A stretch of 64,000 nucleotides of DNA. It comes from an uncultured Schlesneria sp. (GTDB lineage: Bacteria > Planctomycetota > Planctomycetia > Planctomycetales > Planctomycetaceae). The stretch lies in the NCBI GenBank assembly GCA_903840265.1, contig CAIMFH010000146.1, positions 1-64,000 on the forward strand, read 5' to 3'. The notes under the pieces were generated by a model that saw only the letters and a list, made by a program, of their open reading frames with translations, searched no databases and was not told where the DNA came from. Below are positions 16,419 through 26,459 of this stretch, one piece after another. The translations under genes were made by a program, and so were the position numbers. The stretch's first letter is position 1, and each line of letters opens with the position of its first letter.

Positions 16419-18901
16419 AAGATCACCTCATTGGTGGCCAGCAATGCCTGGGCGTACTGTGCGAGTGACGAGGTTTCTAGAAACCGCACCGCGAGTTGCA
16501 GTTCGTGTTCGCTGGGTTCGCGTCCGAACAACCGGCGATGCATCGTGCGGATCTTCGCGCTGTTGTCAGGTTCCTGCTCGACGCGACCCACCAGCGCCGC
16601 GGCTCGATCTTGTAGAAACGTACTGTTCATGACGAACAGTTGCTGTAGCGGCGAGATCGTGCTCTCGCGTTGAGGGCTGTGGATGGCCGCACTGGGAAAA
16701 TCATAAAGCTGCAGCATCGTGCTCAGTCGTTCCCGGCCGATTCGGCCATAAATCGTCCTACGAGTACTGCCAGGCTGATCCAGATCCATCGATGGTCCCC
16801 CGAATCGCTCGTCCAGACTGCCACTCGCCTGCAGCAGGCAGTCGCGATACGCCTCGATATCGAGCCGTCGTGGGTTCATTCGCCAGAGCAATCGGTTGGA
16901 CGGGTCCACGTGCGCGGCATCCTCGCGCGGTCGACTCGACTGGCAGTACGTCGCCGACAACACGATCTCACGATGCAGCCACTTCAGTGAATAGCCGTTC
17001 TCAATGAAGCGGGCTGACAGGTCGTCCAACAATTGGGGGTGCGTCGGCTTCTCGCCCTGAACACCGAAGTCACTCGGTGTGCTCACGAGCGGCTTACCAA
17101 AGTGCCAGGCCCACACTCGGTTCACCATCACTCGCGCCGAAAGCCCGGCCGCGTCACTGAAGATCCGATCCGCCAATTCACTGCGACCCGATCCCTGGTG
17201 AAACTTGGGATCGCCGTTCGCCAGTACCGACAAGAAGCCTCGTGGTGCGACTGGACCCGGCTTGGTAACGCTGCCACCTTGTAGGACATTCAAGTCGCGC
17301 GGCTCTCCGGGTCGAATTTCGAGCATCGTCAGATCGGTGTCCGAGCCATCAATCCAAAAGCCCGCGTCATACACCGCCTGAAACATCGGCTCCGTGGAAG
17401 TACCGCGACGCCTGTCACCCCGCTGCATGGGCTCGCGTTTGGGTTCATCAGGGTAGGGGTTCGGCTGCTTCGCCAGTTGCGACAGATGGTCGTATAGCCT
17501 GGGGTGAGATTCACGCAGCCCGGCGTTCTCCTCTTTGAACTGCTCCATTTCCGCAGCGTAGCGTTTCACCTTTGTGCGAGCTTCGTCCGGCTTTGAGCCT
17601 GGATCGTCTCTCAGCAGATTCGCGACGTAGCTGCGATAAAAGATGCGTTGCGTGTCCACCATGAATCGCGTCTCTGCTGCCGGATCGATCTCGGCCAGCG
17701 GTCGCGGGGCTTGCACCGTCGAGGCGAAGACACCAGCCAGGCTGTAGTAATCCGCCGTCGGGATCGGATCGAATTTGTGATCGTGACAGCGGGCGCAGGC
17801 GACAGTCAGTCCCAGCAATCCGCGCGTGATCGTGTCGACGCGCTCGTCCCAGTCATCGGTATAAAGTGTCTCCACGACATCTTTCGACAGCCGCCCATCT
17901 TTGTGATAGCCGGGCGATGCACCCAGGAACCCCAGCGCGACCAGGTCCTGCCGCGAGGTACCCGGCATCAGGTCCGCGGCCAATTGCAACTTAACGAACC
18001 GATCGTAGGGCACGTCCTTATTGATAGCCTCGATGACCCAGTCGCGATATCGCCAGGCGAACGGATACGGCGGCGTTGTCGCTTCGCCCGTGTAGTTGTC
18101 CTCGCCATAGTGGACCACGTCGAGCCAGTACCGGCCCCATCGCTCGCCATAGTGCATCGACGAGAGAAGCTGCTCGACAACGCGTTCATAGGCATCGGTC
18201 GAGTCATCGTGGACAAACGCGTCTACTTGTTCGAACGTGGGTCTCAGGCCAATCAGGTCCAGATAGACTCGCCGAATCAGCGTCGCACGATCGGCAGCGG
18301 GTGAGGGGACCACCTGATGTTCCTGGAGTTGCCCCACGACAAAGTGATCGATCTTTTTCTTCGCCCAACCCGCGTCGTCTAGCACCGGCACGTCGATCGA
18401 TTTGACCGGTTGAAACGCCCACCACTTGCGACCTTCTTCCAGGTCGATCTTTTTCTTCGCAGTACCGGGCGTTGTGGACGTGGTAGCTTCGCGCGGATCG
18501 GACGCGCCGCGTTCGATCCAACGTTCAAACGCAGCGATTTGCTGAGCACTCAATTTCTCGGTCGGTGGCATCTGCAGATCGGCGTCGGTCCACCGAATGG
18601 CCTGAATCAAACGGCTTTGATTCGGATCGCGACCGCTGACGACCGCGCCTCCCTCGCCACCGGCAGCGACACCCGCGCGCGAGTCGAGATACAGTTCGCC
18701 TTTAAGCTTCTTGGCCTCGGCCGAATGGCAGCTATAACACTTATCGACCAACACCGGCCGAATGCTCTTCTCGAAGAACTCCAGATCTTCTTTCGAAGCC
18801 GTCGCGGTCCTGGCGTCCGCCACGATCTCCTCGGCAGACAAGGCGCTCGCCCAAGTCGCCAGAGACAGGATCCCAACGGAAAGTATTCGCTTCATCGCCA
18901 C
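16409..18901 (-). CDS. PSCyt1-PSCyt2-DUF1553 cytochrome-like protein
   Basis: An 830-residue exported protein with signal peptide (cleavage near residue 22). Residues 40-135 are a planctomycete cytochrome C domain with the haem site CYSCH (Cys 55, Cys 58, His 59) and a possible distal methionine in LQMPP. The DUF1549 domain follows (residues about 175-380, with RRVYLDLIGLRPTFEQVDAF and CARCHDHKFDPI, itself a CxxCH haem-type motif), then DUF1553 (about 560-800, with SARVMVNRVWAWHFG). Start at a GTG with AGGA eight bases upstream; an ATG two codons later is possible. It pairs with the overlapping DUF1501 gene. A role in periplasmic electron transfer coupled to polysaccharide or sulfated-sugar use is often proposed but unproven. 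Confidence 0.93.
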   Translation of the reverse strand: MAMKRILSVGILSLATWASALSAEEIVADARTATASKEDLEFFEKSIRPVLVDKCYSCHSAEAKKLKGELYLDSRAGVAAGGEGGAVVSGRDPNQSRLIQAIRWTDADLQMPPTEKLSAQQIAAFERWIERGASDPREATTSTTPGTAKKKIDLEEGRKWWAFQPVKSIDVPVLDDAGWAKKKIDHFVVGQLQEHQVVPSPAADRATLIRRVYLDLIGLRPTFEQVDAFVHDDSTDAYERVVEQLLSSMHYGERWGRYWLDVVHYGEDNYTGEATTPPYPFAWRYRDWVIEAINKDVPYDRFVKLQLAADLMPGTSRQDLVALGFLGASPGYHKDGRLSKDVVETLYTDDWDERVDTITRGLLGLTVACARCHDHKFDPIPTADYYSLAGVFASTVQAPRPLAEIDPAAETRFMVDTQRIFYRSYVANLLRDDPGSKPDEARTKVKRYAAEMEQFKEENAGLRESHPRLYDHLSQLAKQPNPYPDEPKREPMQRGDRRRGTSTEPMFQAVYDAGFWIDGSDTDLTMLEIRPGEPRDLNVLQGGSVTKPGPVAPRGFLSVLANGDPKFHQGSGRSELADRIFSDAAGLSARVMVNRVWAWHFGKPLVSTPSDFGVQGEKPTHPQLLDDLSARFIENGYSLKWLHREIVLSATYCQSSRPREDAAHVDPSNRLLWRMNPRRLDIEAYRDCLLQASGSLDERFGGPSMDLDQPGSTRRTIYGRIGRERLSTMLQLYDFPSAAIHSPQRESTISPLQQLFVMNSTFLQDRAAALVGRVEQEPDNSAKIRTMHRRLFGREPSEHELQLAVRFLETSSLAQYAQALLATNEVIFWP

Positions 18902-19694
18902 ATCAACGTTCCTGCAGCATCGGTCGACACATTACTCAGTTGTCGCCCTCACCTTGGCCCACTTCGACTTAAAGATACCGTCAACCTCTTAATCCGTCTT
19001 GGTGAGGGCCGCTGCAATCTTGTAAAATCCGATCATCGGCCCACAGCATCTCCATGATCGCCACAAGACAGACAGCAAATCCTGGCCTCTTTGATTTGTT
19101 CCGTTGTTTCAATCAACCTTCATTAGTTTCCCTCATGCTGTTGGATCAGTCAGGCTTTGGCGATCGATCAATGGTCCAGTGGTTCGATTTTGGAATTGAC
19201 CACCATGCTCAGCCAAATTCCCGGCCTGTTCACGAACGAATTTGATATTCCTTGGATCCCCAGCCCAGTCGCGGGAACTTAGCGACATTATTGATGCGAA
19301 CAAGAAAAAGAGATAAGTCCAATATCAGGGGATTCAGGCGTGCCTGTTGGTTCTTTCTCGGTCGGCCCCCGTGACTCCTGCCAGACTGGTGTGCCGAATG
19401 GTCGACCGCGGACCTTCAACAACAAATCCAGCTTCCGTTCGCGAGCCCGCAGAAGCATGGCGTTCGGAAAGCCTGGCTGGGGGGGCGGCACATTGCGGTT
19501 TGCTGGCAGTTCGACGGAAAGAGCGGTCCGAGGGCTATCTTCGGTACGATGCGGCATCGCCGGAAGATATCTCGTGAGGATCACAGATCCCGCCACAAAC
19601 CAAATGTTGACTCGCTGCCGGAGGTACATCCCCTATTCTTCGCAGAGCGTGGTCTGCGATCAGGTGTGGCTCACCGGCATCGTTGTCACGACGA
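18902..19694. other. Long gene-poor stretch
   Basis: Nearly 800 bases between the cytochrome gene and the small regulator. Several overlapping open frames of 60-120 codons occur on both strands between 19050 and 19770 but none has a recognisable product or ribosome binding site. The promoter of the cytochrome/DUF1501 operon should lie at the left end. No repeat, hairpin or mobile-element end was recognised. Confidence 0.45.
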
Positions 19695-20093
19695 CTATCT
19701 ACCTTCGTTGACCAACGTCAACAAGTCGCCGATGTTAAGATGCGATCCGATCGCATGTCGAAGTGGCTGATCGAGTCGGATTCGATAGTGGTTTTGCCGA
19801 CCGACCTTTTCGCGCTCGATATACCCACCAGATTCCAGGTCGGCAATGATTCGTTGCACGGCGCGTTCGGTAATTTTGACTTGCAGTGCCACGTTGCGAA
19901 GGACAACGGAGGGGTTTCTCGACAACAGGATCAACACGTGCAAGTGATTCGTCAGAAATGTCCAGTGAGATCCAGTCGTTTCTGATGGCGTTACGGCGGC
20001 CTCAGTTCGATCTGGCTGAGCCGAGTCCTCCGGCAATGCAGTGCGAGCACGCTTCCGGGCAGTCACCAGCGGCTTGACACGATTAACTTTCAT
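19695..20093 (-). CDS. Small winged-helix transcriptional regulator
   Basis: A 132-residue protein. Residues 1-40 are a basic, Thr/Pro-rich leader that may be non-essential or reflect a start set too early. Residues 42-132 form a MarR/ArsR-like winged helix: [48 protein letters not shown] gives recognition helix and wing. Proteins of this compact type are frequent in planctomycetes and actinobacteria and their targets are unknown. No effector domain is present. It is separated by about 370 bases from the efflux operon on the same strand, so a local regulatory link is possible but not shown. Confidence 0.7.
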   Translation of the reverse strand: MKVNRVKPLVTARKRARTALPEDSAQPDRTEAAVTPSETTGSHWTFLTNHLHVLILLSRNPSVVLRNVALQVKITERAVQRIIADLESGGYIEREKVGRQNHYRIRLDQPLRHAIGSHLNIGDLLTLVNEGR

Positions 20094-20404
20094 GGGATCG
20101 ACTCAATCGCTGAGAAACGAGAGACGCCAGCGGAAGCTTGTGGGCCATCTGAGATCAGATGGCATCGAATCGCAAGATGCGAACCAGCGACTCACGTCTT
20201 GCCGCAGATTACCGACAAAAAATTGGCGACACACATGTCGTGAATATACCTTCGTCACGTTTTAGTCGCAACGGGTGTTACGTCTATTACGAGATCGTCA
20301 TCCCTTGGTTTCTCGACAGGTTGGTGCATCCCCGCGACTCATCAATGATTCTTCGCAACTGTCTAGCTTCCGGACCATGCGTGCGACGTTCACTCAAAGC
20401 GAAA
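20094..20404. other. Intergenic region
   Basis: About 310 bases between the small regulator and the terminator of the efflux operon. It must hold the promoter of the regulator. No gene or repeat was recognised. Confidence 0.45.
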
Positions 20405-20433
20405 AGCCCTTCCCATGATCGATGGGAAGGGCT
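20405..20433 (-). terminator. Rho-independent terminator of the efflux operon
   Basis: A perfect 12-base stem, AGCCCTTCCCAT paired with ATGGGAAGGGCT, closes a short loop and on the minus strand is followed by TTTTC. It lies 30 bases beyond the stop of the TolC-like gene and should end transcription of the efflux operon. Confidence 0.8.
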
Positions 20434-20462
20434 CTTTCAGTATTTGCCGACAAGATGACGAA

Positions 20463-22070
20463 TTAAGGCAAATCGTCAGTTTTGTTGGTCTTATCAGAAG
20501 TGTCGGCTTTGTCAGGTGACGGTGTCGGGGCCGGGCCATCCATCGCGGGAGTTGGCGAAGGCAGGCTTGGCGGAGGTGTCACAATCATGCCGCCATCAAT
20601 AAATTGGGTCGAGCGTACCAGACCACCACCGAGTGCCTGGTAAGTATTCACGACGGCAGACAGTTGTTCTTTCTTAGTATCGATATAGACGGTTCTGGCA
20701 TCTCGCAGGTCGCGTTGAGCAAACAGTACGTCCATGTATTCGACACGAGCCCCTTGGAACAGACTGGTTGCAGAGACCACCGACGCTTCCAGTGCGTCGA
20801 GCTGTTCCTTCTTGATCGCCAGGCTCTCGCTGTAGTTTTTCACCTTGGACATCCGGTTGATCACTTCAGTGAACGCATTCAGGACGGTCCGTTGGTAATC
20901 GTACAGGGCCTGCAATTGCCGGGCGTTGGCGTTCATGTACTCAGCCTGAATCGCTCGCTTGTTGATCAGCGGCGCGGTCAGGTCACCCATGGCGTTGTAA
21001 ATCAACGATTGCGGAGTCATGAAGAGATACTTGGCGTTGAACGCTTCATATCCGACCCCGGCGTAGAGGTTAAGCTTTGGATAGAAGTCAGCACGGGCAA
21101 CCAAAACGTCCAGGCCCGCCGCTTCCAACTCACGCTCAGCCATGCGGATGTCAGGGCGATTCAGAAGCAGATCGCAGGGGACGCCGACGCTCAGCGGGTG
21201 CAAGTTCAGGTCGAAGAACTCTGTGGATCGTTGAACAGGTTCAGGATAGCGACCGACCAGATAGTTGATCTGGTTTTCCGTTTCGATGATGTCCTGTCTG
21301 ATGATCAGCTTTTCGCTCTGATTCCTGCGAACTTCGGCACGGAAACGTTGAACAGCCAGTTCGGTGCCACGAGCACCTTCTTTTCTGGCAATCGCAAACT
21401 CGAGGCTCTTTTCTTGCAAGGAGATCGTTCGGTCCAGGTTTTCCATCGTTTTGTCGAGGGCCATCAGGCGGTAGTAATTCTCGGCGATGTCGGCGACAAG
21501 ACGGGTGACGACGTAGTTCCGTCCATCCGTCGTTCCCAGGAATCGCAGTGCCTGAGCATCCCTCGAATTCCGCAGCTGTCTCCAGATATCGACCTGCCAC
21601 GAAACGTTGGCGGCAACGAGGAAGTTCGGCAATGGCGTGGGAAATGTATGACCGGGGAAATATTGAAGCTGGTCGTCAACTTGTCCCAAAGGAGTGAACG
21701 CGCTGGGCTTCTCGACGCCTGCACGTCCCCCAAGTGTGACGAACGGCAGATACGCCCCGCGTCTTCGGAGAACTTCGTTGTTGGCGATCTCGATGTTCTC
21801 GTTCAGGATCTTCAGTTGCAGGCTGCCGTTCAGTCCCTGATCCAGCAAGCTCAGGAGAAGCGGGTCACCGAAGAACTCTTCCACTGAGACTTGCGACGAG
21901 TTTTCCGAGCTGACCTCACCATTGAAGGTGTCCGGCAGGTCTCGCGCCGCCAGCGGGTTACGCAGCTTAGGAATTCCACATCCCGGCAAAGCGGCCAGGA
22001 CGCAAATGATCGCCGTCGCAATAGCGTACTTCTTATGCTTCGTGATTGAAGCTCTCATTAAGAGGTTCAT
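20463..22070 (-). CDS. TolC/NodT-type outer-membrane efflux lipoprotein
   Basis: A 535-residue outer-membrane factor. The signal peptide ends in the lipobox LPGC with the lipidated Cys at residue 31, and two OEP repeats follow with typical features (LSLLDQGLNGSLQLKILNENIEIANNEVLRRRGAYLP for the first, here given only in outline, and GVPCDLLLNRPDIRMAERE for the second). The last 40 residues are a Pro/Thr/Lys-rich tail. The start ATG at 22068-22070 has AAGGA eight bases upstream and lies inside the leftover end of a second permease gene, an overlap typical for a coupled permease-TolC pair. It would form the exit channel for the adaptor and permease encoded upstream. A strong terminator follows. 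Confidence 0.9.
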   Translation of the reverse strand: MNLLMRASITKHKKYAIATAIICVLAALPGCGIPKLRNPLAARDLPDTFNGEVSSENSSQVSVEEFFGDPLLLSLLDQGLNGSLQLKILNENIEIANNEVLRRRGAYLPFVTLGGRAGVEKPSAFTPLGQVDDQLQYFPGHTFPTPLPNFLVAANVSWQVDIWRQLRNSRDAQALRFLGTTDGRNYVVTRLVADIAENYYRLMALDKTMENLDRTISLQEKSLEFAIARKEGARGTELAVQRFRAEVRRNQSEKLIIRQDIIETENQINYLVGRYPEPVQRSTEFFDLNLHPLSVGVPCDLLLNRPDIRMAERELEAAGLDVLVARADFYPKLNLYAGVGYEAFNAKYLFMTPQSLIYNAMGDLTAPLINKRAIQAEYMNANARQLQALYDYQRTVLNAFTEVINRMSKVKNYSESLAIKKEQLDALEASVVSATSLFQGARVEYMDVLFAQRDLRDARTVYIDTKKEQLSAVVNTYQALGGGLVRSTQFIDGGMIVTPPPSLPSPTPAMDGPAPTPSPDKADTSDKTNKTDDLP

Positions 22071-22140
22071 CTATCTCATCCTTGATGAATTTGTGCTTGT
22101 CGGAAATCGAACCGAACAAGTGATAAAGGCCCGGAATGAC
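22033..22140 (-). pseudogene. Leftover C-terminus of a second RND permease
   Basis: Thirty-five codons and a stop read VIPGLYHLFGSISDK, KFIKDEIDEPLNES and a short tail. They align with the end of the intact permease at 23256-26459 (VIPGLYYLFGQITDN, KFIQDEDDQPLSE). An in-frame stop sits directly before the Val codon, so only this tail remains. It overlaps the start of the TolC-like gene in another frame, which suggests the original permease-TolC junction is preserved here. Confidence 0.75.
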
Positions 22141-22855
22141 TTAGCATCCGTAGTTGACGTCGCCCCAGTCAGACCTCCATCCGCGTGTAATCAGTTTTCG
22201 TATCTCTGAACGAGTAGGCCGCGATTGAATCCCGGCTACTCCGAGGTGGCGCATGTCTTTCGGACCAAGATCTGGCGCGGGTCGCCATAGAATCCTGGCC
22301 CGCGATCTTTCGACTTCAGCAAACCAAACGCTCGTTGGAACCGCTCGGGGCTTGCGCGTCTGTATACGCTGCTGTACCGGAGTGGCTCGATTCGAGTTCT
22401 ATCAGTGATAGAAACGCGGCTGCTTCTGGCATCCAAGCCAGTCGGATTCCATCCATGTGAATTCCATGCTTATTTGAAGTTTCAAATGACGCCTTGACCG
22501 CTTCTTGATCAGTCAGGCGAGTCCAAACTCACGACCAGATTCTCAATCTGTGCTTTCGTAGTTCGCACCGTTATTTGATCGACTGCGCAATTTAGAAGAA
22601 AAAGCCAAAGTGAGGGGAGATAGTCAAAATGAATAATTTGACGAATCTGCCGACTACAGGCTGTTCTGAGGCGCACATCTTGACTCATCGGACCGGCGGA
22701 GACTGCCGCACAATTTGTGGTGAGGCGTTAAAGTCAGCCGAATAAGTGGCCAGTCAGCGAAAAGAAGAGGCCTCTTTGGAGGCGATCATTTCGTGTCTGT
22801 AAGGAAGAGATGGTCAAGCCGATGCCGGTTCGTTGGGCACCTTATTCATGACCAT
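22141..22855. other. Gap between permease relic and transposase fragment
   Basis: About 715 bases inside the efflux operon. A possible 38-codon plus-strand frame (22629-22745, beginning MNNLTNLPTTGCSEAH) follows a GAGGGGAG sequence, but it has no known relatives and is only weakly supported. The rest holds no recognised gene and is probably debris from the insertion event marked by the transposase fragment. Confidence 0.4.
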
Positions 22856-23206
22856 CTAAACAGCCGGATGATCGTGTTCTGATTCAGGATCCGCAGGGAT
22901 CTTCGTAGATCCCGTGCTGGTAAACTGACCAGAGGAAGCGTTCTGCGGCTTTCTGCCACCACCCGGTTTGCGTATGCGGGCGTTCGCATTCGAAAGCGAG
23001 TCTACCTGGCCGGTCGTGATTTCTTGAATGCCCCGTTTAATGGTATTCGGAGAAATTCGTAGCGCCTTACTGACGATGGAGATTCCTCCCCGGCCCAGTT
23101 TCATCGCTTCGGTGGCGGCCCAGAGACGGCGTTGAAATTCGTTCAAAGATCGACCGGACTGTCGATATCTTTCTTCGATCTCACGAATCACGTCTTCCCG
23201 GTTCAT
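22856..23206 (-). CDS. N-terminal fragment of an ISAzo13-type transposase
   Basis: A 116-residue frame. Residues 25-85 (QRRLWAATEAMKLGRGGIS, then VSKALRISPNTIKRGIQEI, ending RIRKPGGGRK) match the helix-turn-helix start of ISAzo13/Rhodopirellula transposases. After GGGRK the sequence departs from the family and stops 30 residues later, so the DDE catalytic part is absent. It lies between the RND permease stop and the permease relic, in the same direction as the operon, with a start 50 bases from the permease stop. It may be a dead remnant, or a DNA-binding domain kept in the operon; the second idea is speculation. Confidence 0.65.
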   Translation of the reverse strand: MNREDVIREIEERYRQSGRSLNEFQRRLWAATEAMKLGRGGISIVSKALRISPNTIKRGIQEITTGQVDSLSNANARIRKPGGGRKPQNASSGQFTSTGSTKIPADPESEHDHPAV

Positions 23207-23255
23207 GACTTCCGTTTATTCGACCTGAACGAGTACTGTCGCAATCGCGTCGTTA

Positions 23256-26200
23256 CTAGTGGTGATGTGGGACGGGGTGCTCGATGGTCTCACTAAGAGG
23301 CTGATCATCTTCGTCTTGGATGAACTTGCCGCTATTGTCGGTGATCTGACCGAACAGGTAATACAGACCGGGAATGACCAAGACGCCAATGATGGTCCCC
23401 AGTAGCATTCCACCGACGGCGGTGGTTCCAATCGTCCGGTTTCCGATGGCTCCTGGGCCCGTGGCACGGACCAGCGGAATCAGACCGGCGATAAATGCGA
23501 AGGAGGTCATCAGAATCGGCCGGAATCGCAACTGTCCGCCTTCGATCGCGGCGTCCTTGAGGCTGAGTCCTTCATGGTGCCGTTGCACGGCAAATTCCAC
23601 GATCAGAATCGCGTTCTTGCCCAGCAGGCCGACCAGCATGACCAGACCGATCTGGCAGTAAACGTCGTTGGCCAAGCCCATCTGCTGCAAGAACAGGAAG
23701 GAGCCGAAGATCCCCACTGGCAGCGACAGGATGACTGCCAGCGGCAGGATGAAGCTCTCGTATTGTCCGACCAGCACCAGGTAGACGAAGATCACCACGA
23801 TTAAGAAGATATAGATCGCCAGGTTCCCTTTACCGGCTTCGTCGTACGAAAGACCTTCCCAGCCCAGGCCGTAACCGCGAGGCAGAACCTCGGCACCGAC
23901 TTCCTGAATCGCTGCGATGGCTTCACCGCTGCTGTAACCCGGAGCGGGTGCCCCTTGAATCGCCGCGGAGGGGTACAGGTTGTAACGATTGATTTCGTTC
24001 AATCCCTGTTTTTTCTTGATTTGCATGAACGCGGAGTAGGGGACTGGTTCGCCATCCTCATTGTTGACGAACATGTTTTCCAAGTCTTCGGGGTAGCGCC
24101 GGAATTCGGGCTTGGCCTGGACGAACACCTTGTAGAACTGGCCGAAGCGGATGAATCCCTGTTCCCACGTACTGCCGACAACGGTCGAGAGGTTGTCCAT
24201 CGCTTTGAAGATTGACACACCCTTCTGCATGGCCACATCGTTGTTGATTTCGATTTCATACTGCGGATAGTTGCTGGCGAAGAAGGTGAACAGGCCCTTC
24301 ACTTCCTTGCGTTTCCCCAGAGCTTCCATGAACTTGTCGGTGACTCGGCCAAGCTCTTCGTAGTTCATCGAGTTGGTCTTGTCCAAAACACGGACGGAGA
24401 AGCCCCCGGCCGCACCGAAGCCTGGCACTGCAGGTGGTTCGAAGAATTCGAGTTTCACATTGGACATGGCTCGGCCATAGTGCTCGAGCTCTTGAATGAT
24501 CTCCTTCGAGGTCATCTTGCGTTGAGACCAAGGTTTCAAGTTGATCAGACAGGTTCCTGCGTTCGAACCGCGGCCTTCCGTCAACACTTCGTAGCCGGCC
24601 AATGACGACACCGAGTTGATGCCGTCGATCTTCATCGCAATGTCCTGCAATTCGTGCGACTTGGCATTGGTATATTCGATCGTCGACCCGGGCGGCGTCT
24701 GGATGATTCCATAGATCATCCCCTGGTCTTCCAGTGGGATGAATCCAGCGGGCAGCTTGGTATTCACGAGGTAGATACCACCGCAGAAGCCGGCGATCAC
24801 CAGCAACGTAAAGAGGCGCTGTGTGACAATCGGCCGCAGGAAGGCACCATAGCCGTTCGTGACCTTGATAACACCGCGGTCAAACAGTCGCAGGAAGATT
24901 CCAAATGAGTAGATAATCTTTCCCACGAAACCACGTTTCTGCTCGCCGACGGCGTGCGGCTTCAGAATCATCGCACATAGGACCGGCGTCAGCGTCAACG
25001 CGACGACCCCCGACAGGATGATAGACGTCGCCATCGTGATCCCGAACTGGCGGTAGAAGGTCCCCACCGGCCCCGTCATGAATGTCACGGGAACGAACAC
25101 GGCCGTCATCACCAGCGTAATGGCGATGATCGCCCCGCTGATCTCGTTGACGACCTCTTTGGTCGCTAAATAAGGGGACAGATGTTTCTCGTGCATCTTG
25201 GCGTGGACCGCTTCCACGACCACGATCGCGTCGTCCACCACGACCCCGATCGCCAGCACCAGCGCGAAGAGGGTGATCAGATTGATCGACATGCCGAACA
25301 ACTGGAGGAAGAAGAACGTCCCGATCAGAGAGACCGGAACAGCGATTGTAGGGATCAGCGTGGAACGGATATCGCCGAGGAACAGGTACACCACCAGCGA
25401 AACCAGGATGAATGCTTCCAGCAAGGTGTGCAGCACTTGCTCGATCGACGCTTCCAGGAACGCGGACACGTCGTAGCTGACCTCATATGTCATGCCGGGT
25501 GGGAAATTCGCTTCCTTAACTTCGTGCAGCAATTCTTTGACTTGCTCGATCACGGTGGCAGCGTTGGTGCCAGGCAGCTGCTTGAGGACGATCGCTGCGG
25601 AAGGGTGGCCGTCGATATCCGAGTAAATGTTGTAGTAGGAGGGGCCTAACTCGACATCGGCAATGTCTTGCAGGTGAATGATCTCGCCATCACTATTGGC
25701 CTTGATGACGATGTTTTTATACTGATCGGGCTTGCTGTATCGTCCCACCCAGGTGAGCACGTACTCCATGGTTTGGGATTTTTTCCCTGTTGCCTGGCCG
25801 AGTCGCCCGGGCGACCCGATCATACTGGTATTGGCGATGGCCTTCATGACATCTTCGGCCGACACGTTGTAGGCACGCATCCGGTCAAGATCGAGCCAGA
25901 CGCGCATGGCGTACTGGCGGCTACCCAGGATCGTCGCGCTACCGATCCCGCGGACGCGTTTGATTTCTGGCAGCAGGTTGACGAAGGAGTAGTTGTACAG
26001 GAAGTTCTGATCGTGAGCTTCGTCCGTACTGTAGATGTTCACGTACATCAACATACTCGTCATGGCTTGCATGACGATGATCCCCTCACGCTCCACGAGG
26101 GGAGGGAGGCGGTTCTTGACCGTTTGAATACGGTTTTGAACGTTGAGCACCGCGACGTTCGGGTCGGTGCCTGGTTCGAAGACGATCTGGATGGTCGCTT

Positions 26201-26459
26201 CACCGGCGCTGGTGGCCGCGGAAGCCATGTACCGCATGTCGGGCACGCCGTTGATGGCTTGTTCGAGGATCACGAGCACCGAATCTACCAGCACGTTGGC
26301 ACTGGCACCGGGATAAGCCACCGTCACCACCACGCTCGGCGGAGCCACCGAGGGGAACTGGGAGATCGGCAGCGTCTTGATCGACAGTCCCCCCAGGAAC
26401 AAGATGATGATCGAGATGACGATCGCCAGTGCCGGTCGATGGAGGAATTTTGAGAACAT
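23256..26459 (-). CDS. RND efflux permease, HAE1 (AcrB/MexB-like) family
   Basis: A full-length 1067-residue inner-membrane pump driven by protons. It starts MFSKFLHRPALAIVISI (first helix), followed by the porter domain (IKTLPISQFPSVAPPSVVV), the central helices with the proton-relay aspartates in VLAIGVVVDDAIVVVEA, the second half beginning at the FTLLVIAGFCGG helix, and the Gly-rich final helices (VGLLGKNAILIVEFA). The tail is rich in acids and ends in HHH. It should work with the lipoprotein adaptor encoded upstream and the TolC-like channel downstream, exporting hydrophobic drugs or toxic compounds; substrates are unknown. A 258-base gap to the adaptor gene is longer than usual. Confidence 0.96.
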   Translation of the reverse strand: MFSKFLHRPALAIVISIIILFLGGLSIKTLPISQFPSVAPPSVVVTVAYPGASANVLVDSVLVILEQAINGVPDMRYMASAATSAGEATIQIVFEPGTDPNVAVLNVQNRIQTVKNRLPPLVEREGIIVMQAMTSMLMYVNIYSTDEAHDQNFLYNYSFVNLLPEIKRVRGIGSATILGSRQYAMRVWLDLDRMRAYNVSAEDVMKAIANTSMIGSPGRLGQATGKKSQTMEYVLTWVGRYSKPDQYKNIVIKANSDGEIIHLQDIADVELGPSYYNIYSDIDGHPSAAIVLKQLPGTNAATVIEQVKELLHEVKEANFPPGMTYEVSYDVSAFLEASIEQVLHTLLEAFILVSLVVYLFLGDIRSTLIPTIAVPVSLIGTFFFLQLFGMSINLITLFALVLAIGVVVDDAIVVVEAVHAKMHEKHLSPYLATKEVVNEISGAIIAITLVMTAVFVPVTFMTGPVGTFYRQFGITMATSIILSGVVALTLTPVLCAMILKPHAVGEQKRGFVGKIIYSFGIFLRLFDRGVIKVTNGYGAFLRPIVTQRLFTLLVIAGFCGGIYLVNTKLPAGFIPLEDQGMIYGIIQTPPGSTIEYTNAKSHELQDIAMKIDGINSVSSLAGYEVLTEGRGSNAGTCLINLKPWSQRKMTSKEIIQELEHYGRAMSNVKLEFFEPPAVPGFGAAGGFSVRVLDKTNSMNYEELGRVTDKFMEALGKRKEVKGLFTFFASNYPQYEIEINNDVAMQKGVSIFKAMDNLSTVVGSTWEQGFIRFGQFYKVFVQAKPEFRRYPEDLENMFVNNEDGEPVPYSAFMQIKKKQGLNEINRYNLYPSAAIQGAPAPGYSSGEAIAAIQEVGAEVLPRGYGLGWEGLSYDEAGKGNLAIYIFLIVVIFVYLVLVGQYESFILPLAVILSLPVGIFGSFLFLQQMGLANDVYCQIGLVMLVGLLGKNAILIVEFAVQRHHEGLSLKDAAIEGGQLRFRPILMTSFAFIAGLIPLVRATGPGAIGNRTIGTTAVGGMLLGTIIGVLVIPGLYYLFGQITDNSGKFIQDEDDQPLSETIEHPVPHHH

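Noticed and set aside
19288-19711. Overlapping 113- and 123-codon frames on opposite strands
   Set aside because: Neither has a recognisable domain or ribosome binding site, and they overlap each other almost fully.
20604-21887. 427-codon open frame on the plus strand
   Set aside because: It is the antisense of the TolC-like gene, has no recognisable protein and arises from that gene's codon pattern.
25668-26453. 261-codon open frame opposite the RND permease
   Set aside because: Antisense of a strongly supported gene; His-rich composition is typical for an artefact frame.
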